Positions 7,184 to 10,022 of a stretch of 10,022 nt of DNA are shown piece after piece. The stretch lies in assembly GCA_029050415.1 (NCBI GenBank), contig JAIDMU010000220.1, positions 1 through 10,022 of the forward strand, written 5' to 3'. Made by a program: the position numbers and the translations under genes. This DNA comes from Malacoplasma sp. (GTDB lineage Bacteria; Bacillota_I; Bacilli_A; Mycoplasmatales; Mycoplasmoidaceae). Below the pieces are notes generated by a model. The model was not told the origin of the DNA. It worked only from the letters and a program-made list of their open reading frames with translations, and ran no database searches. Each line of letters starts with the position of its first letter. Position 1 is the first letter of the stretch.

Positions 7184-7330
7184 ATGGCAAAAACAGTAAT
7201 AATGATATGTGAAGATTGTTTATCTAGAAACTACAAAACAAAAACAAATTCAGCTAGAAAAGAAAGACTTGAATTAAATAAGTTTTGTCCTAAATGTAAT
7301 AAAAAAACTTTACATAAAGAAACAAGGTAA
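7184..7330 (+). CDS. rpmG: 50S ribosomal protein L33
   Basis: The 48-residue protein [20 protein letters not shown]... is a typical L33, a small zinc-ribbon protein of the large ribosomal subunit near the E site. The two CxxC pairs (C9/C12 in ICEDC and C36/C39 in FCPKC) are intact, so this is the zinc-binding (C+) form. The [23 protein letters not shown] pattern and the HKETR C terminus are characteristic. The order rpmG-secE-nusG is the conserved bacterial arrangement and supports the call. No ribosome binding site precedes ATG 7184; a terminator-like hairpin ends 17 bases before it. secE follows after 5 bases, so the two are surely cotranscribed. Confidence 0.95.
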   Translation: MAKTVIMICEDCLSRNYKTKTNSARKERLELNKFCPKCNKKTLHKETR

Positions 7331-7335
7331 AAATT

Positions 7336-7620
7336 ATGAATGATGAAAAAAACAAAAGTCTATTTGGTGGTAGTAACAACCAAATAAAAGAAGAAAAAAG
7401 AGAAAAAATAGTTGTTGATTTAAAAAAAGAAGCTAAATTAAGCAAAGCAAAAAAAGAAAATAAATTTAAAAAATTCTTTTTTGGTGTTGGTAAAGAATTC
7501 CAAAGAATTACTTGAACACCAAAAAAAGAATTGGCTTCAAGTTTTTTGATAATAATTGTAGTTATAGTTTTTTTTGGAGTAATTTTTACATTAATTGGAT
7601 TAGCACTAACAATTGCTTAA
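7336..7620 (+). CDS. secE: Preprotein translocase subunit SecE
   Basis: SecE is the small membrane subunit that clamps SecY in the SecYEG protein-export channel. This 94-residue protein has a long, lysine-rich cytoplasmic N terminus (about residues 1-50), the conserved amphipathic region FGVGKEFQRITWTPKKEL (about 50-67, the ITWP-like motif with UGA Trp), and one C-terminal membrane helix, about 69-92 (SSFLIIIVVIVFFGVIFTLIGLAL). This is the single-helix form usual in Gram-positives and mollicutes, with a somewhat longer charged N terminus than the roughly 60-residue B. subtilis protein. It starts 5 bases after rpmG; the AAGG at the end of rpmG may serve as its ribosome binding site. nusG follows after 27 bases. 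Confidence 0.93.
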
Positions 7621-7634
7621 TTAAGAAATTAAAA

Positions 7635-7643
7635 AAAGGAGAT
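7635..7643 (+). promoter_or_regulatory. Strong Shine-Dalgarno of nusG
   Basis: AAAGGAGAT is a near-perfect match to the anti-Shine-Dalgarno sequence, four bases before ATG 7648. It is stronger than any other site in the window and settles the start of nusG. Confidence 0.85.
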
Positions 7644-7647
7644 AGCA

Positions 7648-8643
7648 ATGGAAAACAAAGATTTACAAATTGATAATAAAAATAAAGCTAAATGATATAT
7701 TGTTACATCAATTACAGGTAATGAAGATACAGTATATAAAAACATTGAAGATAAAGTTAGAGCTTATAATTTAGAAGATGTTGTTCAAGAAATGAGATTG
7801 TTAAAAACTAGAGAAATTACTATTGAAGTTTTTGACCCAATTAACAATCCACCTCCAACTAGATTTAGAAACACTAAATCAATTACTTGAGAAACTTTAC
7901 CAGGGAATCGTTATAAAAAAACAAGAATTAGAGAAATTAATAGATTTCCAGGATATATTTACATCAAAATGGTTATGGCTGATGATGCTTGATATATTAT
8001 TAGAAATACTTTTGGTGTTACTGGATTTGTAGGTTCATCAGGGAAAGGTGCTAAACCTATTCCAATGTCTGACTATGAGGTTGAAAACTTGTTTAACCCA
8101 GAAATGAATAAAGACATTATTATTAATAAAACTCCTGATGTTTTTCTTGAACAAACTATTACTAAACCAAGAGAACCAGAAAAGAAAATTGAATTTTTAG
8201 AAAAAGAAGTAGATTTATTAAATGAAGAAGGATTTTTTGATTCTTCATTATCTAATAATAAATCTGAAGAAAAACAAGAAGAAATTACTGTTGAATCAAA
8301 ACCTGAAGAAATTCTTTCTACTGAAACTGAAAAAATTAGTTTTGAAAATAAATCTGAATATTTAGAAAATCATGATCAAAATATAGAAGAAAAAGAGATA
8401 AATGAACAACAAGAAAATGATGAAGATATTTCAGTTGAATTATTTTCACATGGAAATAGTCAAGATAAAAATAGTATGTTTGCAATTGGTAACACTGTGG
8501 AAATTGTAAGTGGATCAATTCAAGGGTCTGAAGGTGTTATTACTGAAATTGACTTGGAAAATAAAAAAGCTAAAGTTACTATTGATATTTTAGGTCGTGA
8601 AAATGTTGTTGATGTAGATTTCTCTGAGATTGTTAAAAAATAA
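7648..8643 (+). CDS. nusG: Transcription termination/antitermination factor NusG with an acidic interdomain insertion
   Basis: NusG binds RNA polymerase through its NGN domain to control pausing and termination, and contacts partners (ribosomal S10, Rho) through its KOW domain. Here the NGN domain runs from about residue 20 (KWYIVTSITGNEDTVYKNIEDKV) through FPGYIYIKMVMADDAWYIIRNT and GVTGFVGSSGKGAKPIP to about 150. The KOW domain is at about 278-331 (FAIGNTVEIVSGSIQGSEGVITEI... LGRENVVDVDFSEIVKK). Two features make it 331 residues instead of about 180: an extra loop within NGN (about 63-97, FDPINNPPPTRFRNTK...) and a linker of roughly 125 residues (about 150-277) that is extremely rich in Glu, Ser and Asn and likely disordered. 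Enlarged NusG proteins are known in some mycoplasmas. The ORF is complete and under the strong ribosome binding site. Third gene of the rpmG-secE-nusG operon. Confidence 0.95.
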
Positions 8644-8675
8644 ATATTAAAAAAGTTTAATATTTTAAATTTTTA
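8642..8675 (+). terminator. A/T-only inverted repeat after nusG
   Basis: AAATATTAAA (8642-8651), loop AAAG, TTTAATATTT (8656-8665) is a perfect 10-bp inverted repeat that overlaps the nusG stop codon and is followed by a T-rich stretch ending in five T (8670-8674). It is a plausible terminator for the operon, but with no G-C pairs its efficiency is doubtful. Confidence 0.45.
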
Positions 8676-8677
8676 GT

Positions 8678-9664
8678 ATGCCAAAAATTTCTATTATTAT
8701 TCCTTTTAAAAATACTGAACTTATTTGAATGAACAAATTGTTTGATTCTTTAGAAAAGCAGACCTGTAAGGATTTTGAAGTTATTTTTATTGATGATTTT
8801 TCTGATAATGAAATTAATTATAAAGAATTAATTATTCAAAAAGGTTATCGATATTATTGTATTAATGATTCTTTTTTAGGTGTTGGGAAATTAAGAGACT
8901 ATGGAGTTAGTGTTTCAAAAGGGGAATTAATTTGATTTATTGATAGTGATGATTGAATCACCCATGATGCTGTTGAATATTTAATTTCTTGTTTTGAAAA
9001 GTATCAAGATATTGATTTGGTAGTTTTTAAATACCAATGAGTTTTTAAACAAAATGATATAAATTTTCATGAAAAAAAAATTGTATCTTTTGTTTTGGAA
9101 AATGTTCCTAATAAAAAAATGAATAAATGATTTCACACTGATTTTCAAACAGATTGAAGACAATGTTTTAAAAAGGAATTTTTAGTTAACAATCAAATAT
9201 ATCATAAAGAAAATTTAATGATTTATGAAGATGTATATTTTGGGTTGATTTGAAAAACAATTTATAAAAAAGCTTTGTTTTCGAACAAAATTTTATATTT
9301 TTATAACCGAATGAATAAGTTTTCTACACTGAATCAAACTAAAATATTTGATCCCAATAAATTATTATTAAATATTCTATCTAGTAAAAATACATTATTA
9401 AATTCTAATCAGTTTAATGAAAAATGATTTTTTTATGCAAATAATTGAGCTTTTGTGGCAGCAAGTTGCAGACCTTATAAAGCAAGAAAAGAAAATAAGA
9501 TTTTAATTAGAGATGTGATTGGTCCTAAACATTGTAGAAATCACAAAGTTTTAGGTTTTGGAATAAGATGATTTGTTTCTAATTTTTTGGTTTGAAGACC
9601 ATTATTGATGGCTATTTTAAAAAAGATTTTAGGTTTTAAAGTTATGGAAGATAATGAAACTTAA
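8678..9664 (+). CDS. Family 2 glycosyltransferase (GT-A fold)
   Basis: The 328-residue protein has the N-terminal signature of GT2 enzymes: MPKISIIIPFKNTE, EVIFIDDFSDN (nucleotide-binding Asp), GVGKLRDYGVSVSKGELI, and IDSDDW at about 87-92, the DxD motif that holds the metal and the sugar nucleotide. A second acidic motif, IYEDVYFGLIW (about 184-194), fits the ED catalytic-base region. It therefore probably transfers a sugar from a UDP- or similar donor to a lipid or polysaccharide; mollicutes use such enzymes for membrane glycolipids and capsule. The acceptor cannot be deduced. No membrane helix is clear, although the C-terminal region (about 275-320, GFGIRWFVSNFLVWRPLLMAILKK) is hydrophobic and basic and could bind the membrane. 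ATG 8678 is the first start in frame and gives the standard N terminus. There is no Shine-Dalgarno. It follows nusG by 34 bases but may be a separate unit. Confidence 0.88.
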
Positions 9665-9677
9665 AAAGTTTAGATGT

Positions 9678-9707
9678 TTGTGATTTTAATTTTTACTAAT
9701 TTAGAAT
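9678..9707 (+). promoter_or_regulatory. Candidate promoter of the last gene
   Basis: TTGTGA (9678-9683) and TAGAAT (9702-9707) are separated by 18 bases, an acceptable sigma-A arrangement with two mismatches in the -35 and one in the -10. It would start transcription about 25-30 bases before ATG 9741. Confidence 0.35.
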
Positions 9708-9740
9708 AATTTATAAGAAGTAATTTATATATAAGTAACA

Positions 9741-10022
9741 ATGAATAAGAGTATAAAAAATAAAATTTCTAGTTTAGTTAATGTTGATAGAAGAGATAGT
9801 TCTATTTTCACACCTTTTAATACTAACCACATTTCTATTTCTAATTTTGTAGATTTAGATGAATTAGTATCATTTTTTGATGGAATAACAGACCAAATAA
9901 TGATAAATTCAAGTATAGATTTTGAAGAAATTAAACAAGAATTAAGTGGTTCAAATTCTGTTGAAGAATTTTTAAAAATATGTGAAAACATAAGTTTTCC
10001 TTTACCACCTTCTAAATTAAAT
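9741..10022 (+). CDS. Unrecognised protein, 3' end beyond the window
   Basis: The frame is open from ATG 9741 to the window edge (94 codons seen). It begins MNKSIKNKISSLVNVDRRDSS and continues with an acidic, Ser/Asn-rich stretch (FVDLDELVSFFDG, INSSIDFEEIKQEL) ending in ISFPLPPSKLN. No signal peptide, membrane segment or known motif is visible. No ribosome binding site is clear, and a 76-base gap separates it from the glycosyltransferase. It could be a cytoplasmic regulatory or plasmid/phage-type protein, but I assign no function. The antisense ORF opposite it is not supported. Confidence 0.6.
   Translation, partial: MNKSIKNKISSLVNVDRRDSSIFTPFNTNHISISNFVDLDELVSFFDGITDQIMINSSIDFEEIKQELSGSNSVEEFLKICENISFPLPPSKLN

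Noticed and set aside
1317-9664. Apparent fragmentation of most genes into short ORFs as mass pseudogenisation
   Set aside because: The breaks are UGA codons at positions of Trp in conserved families; with table 4 the genes are continuous.
9725-9991. Minus-strand ORF of 88 residues
   Set aside because: It is antisense to the ATG-initiated plus-strand gene at 9741 and resembles the reverse-strand shadow of AT-rich coding sequence.

Overview
The window comes from a very AT-rich mollicute (Mycoplasma/Spiroplasma/Entomoplasma-type bacterium). The main evidence is the genetic code: the conserved genes (6-phospho-beta-glucosidase, SecE, NusG, glycosyltransferase, helicase) read through only if UGA is tryptophan, and UGA falls where the families have Trp (for example the SecE 'TWTPKKE' motif and the 'DFLWGA' motif of the glucosidase). 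All coordinates below use translation table 4. I cannot name the genus from sequence alone.

Left part (1-3764). A superfamily 1 (RecD/PIF1-like) helicase gene runs off the left edge. Its Walker A motif lies directly behind two in-frame stops, so the reading frame is probably broken near base 10. Next is an orphan polytopic membrane protein (1317-2324), convergent with a complete family-1 6-phospho-beta-glucosidase on the minus strand (2331-3752), which has a good sigma-A-type promoter.

Middle (3765-6956). A secreted or membrane-tethered papain-fold-like cysteine peptidase gene is interrupted by one in-frame UAG between the N-terminal region and the catalytic Cys. It is followed, with an 11-base overlap, by a tandem family of three small paralogous lipoproteins. 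The third copy carries a frameshift. The second and third copies are each preceded by a decayed ~67-base copy of the 3' end of the peptidase gene, so the ancestral duplicated block was [peptidase tail + lipoprotein]. This is a surface-protein locus under gene birth and decay.

Right part (6957-10022). The housekeeping cluster rpmG-secE-nusG (ribosomal protein L33, translocase subunit SecE, transcription factor NusG) is preceded by a ~225-base noncoding region. That region has two TATAAT boxes, a 22-bp perfect palindrome, and a hairpin followed by a T run placed just before rpmG, which suggests attenuation or another leader-based control. NusG is unusually long because of an acidic linker of about 125 residues between its NGN and KOW domains. 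A family-2 glycosyltransferase and the start of an unrecognised gene complete the window.

No tRNA, rRNA, CRISPR array or insertion sequence was recognised. The most interesting items are the peptidase/lipoprotein duplication and decay locus and the rpmG leader.
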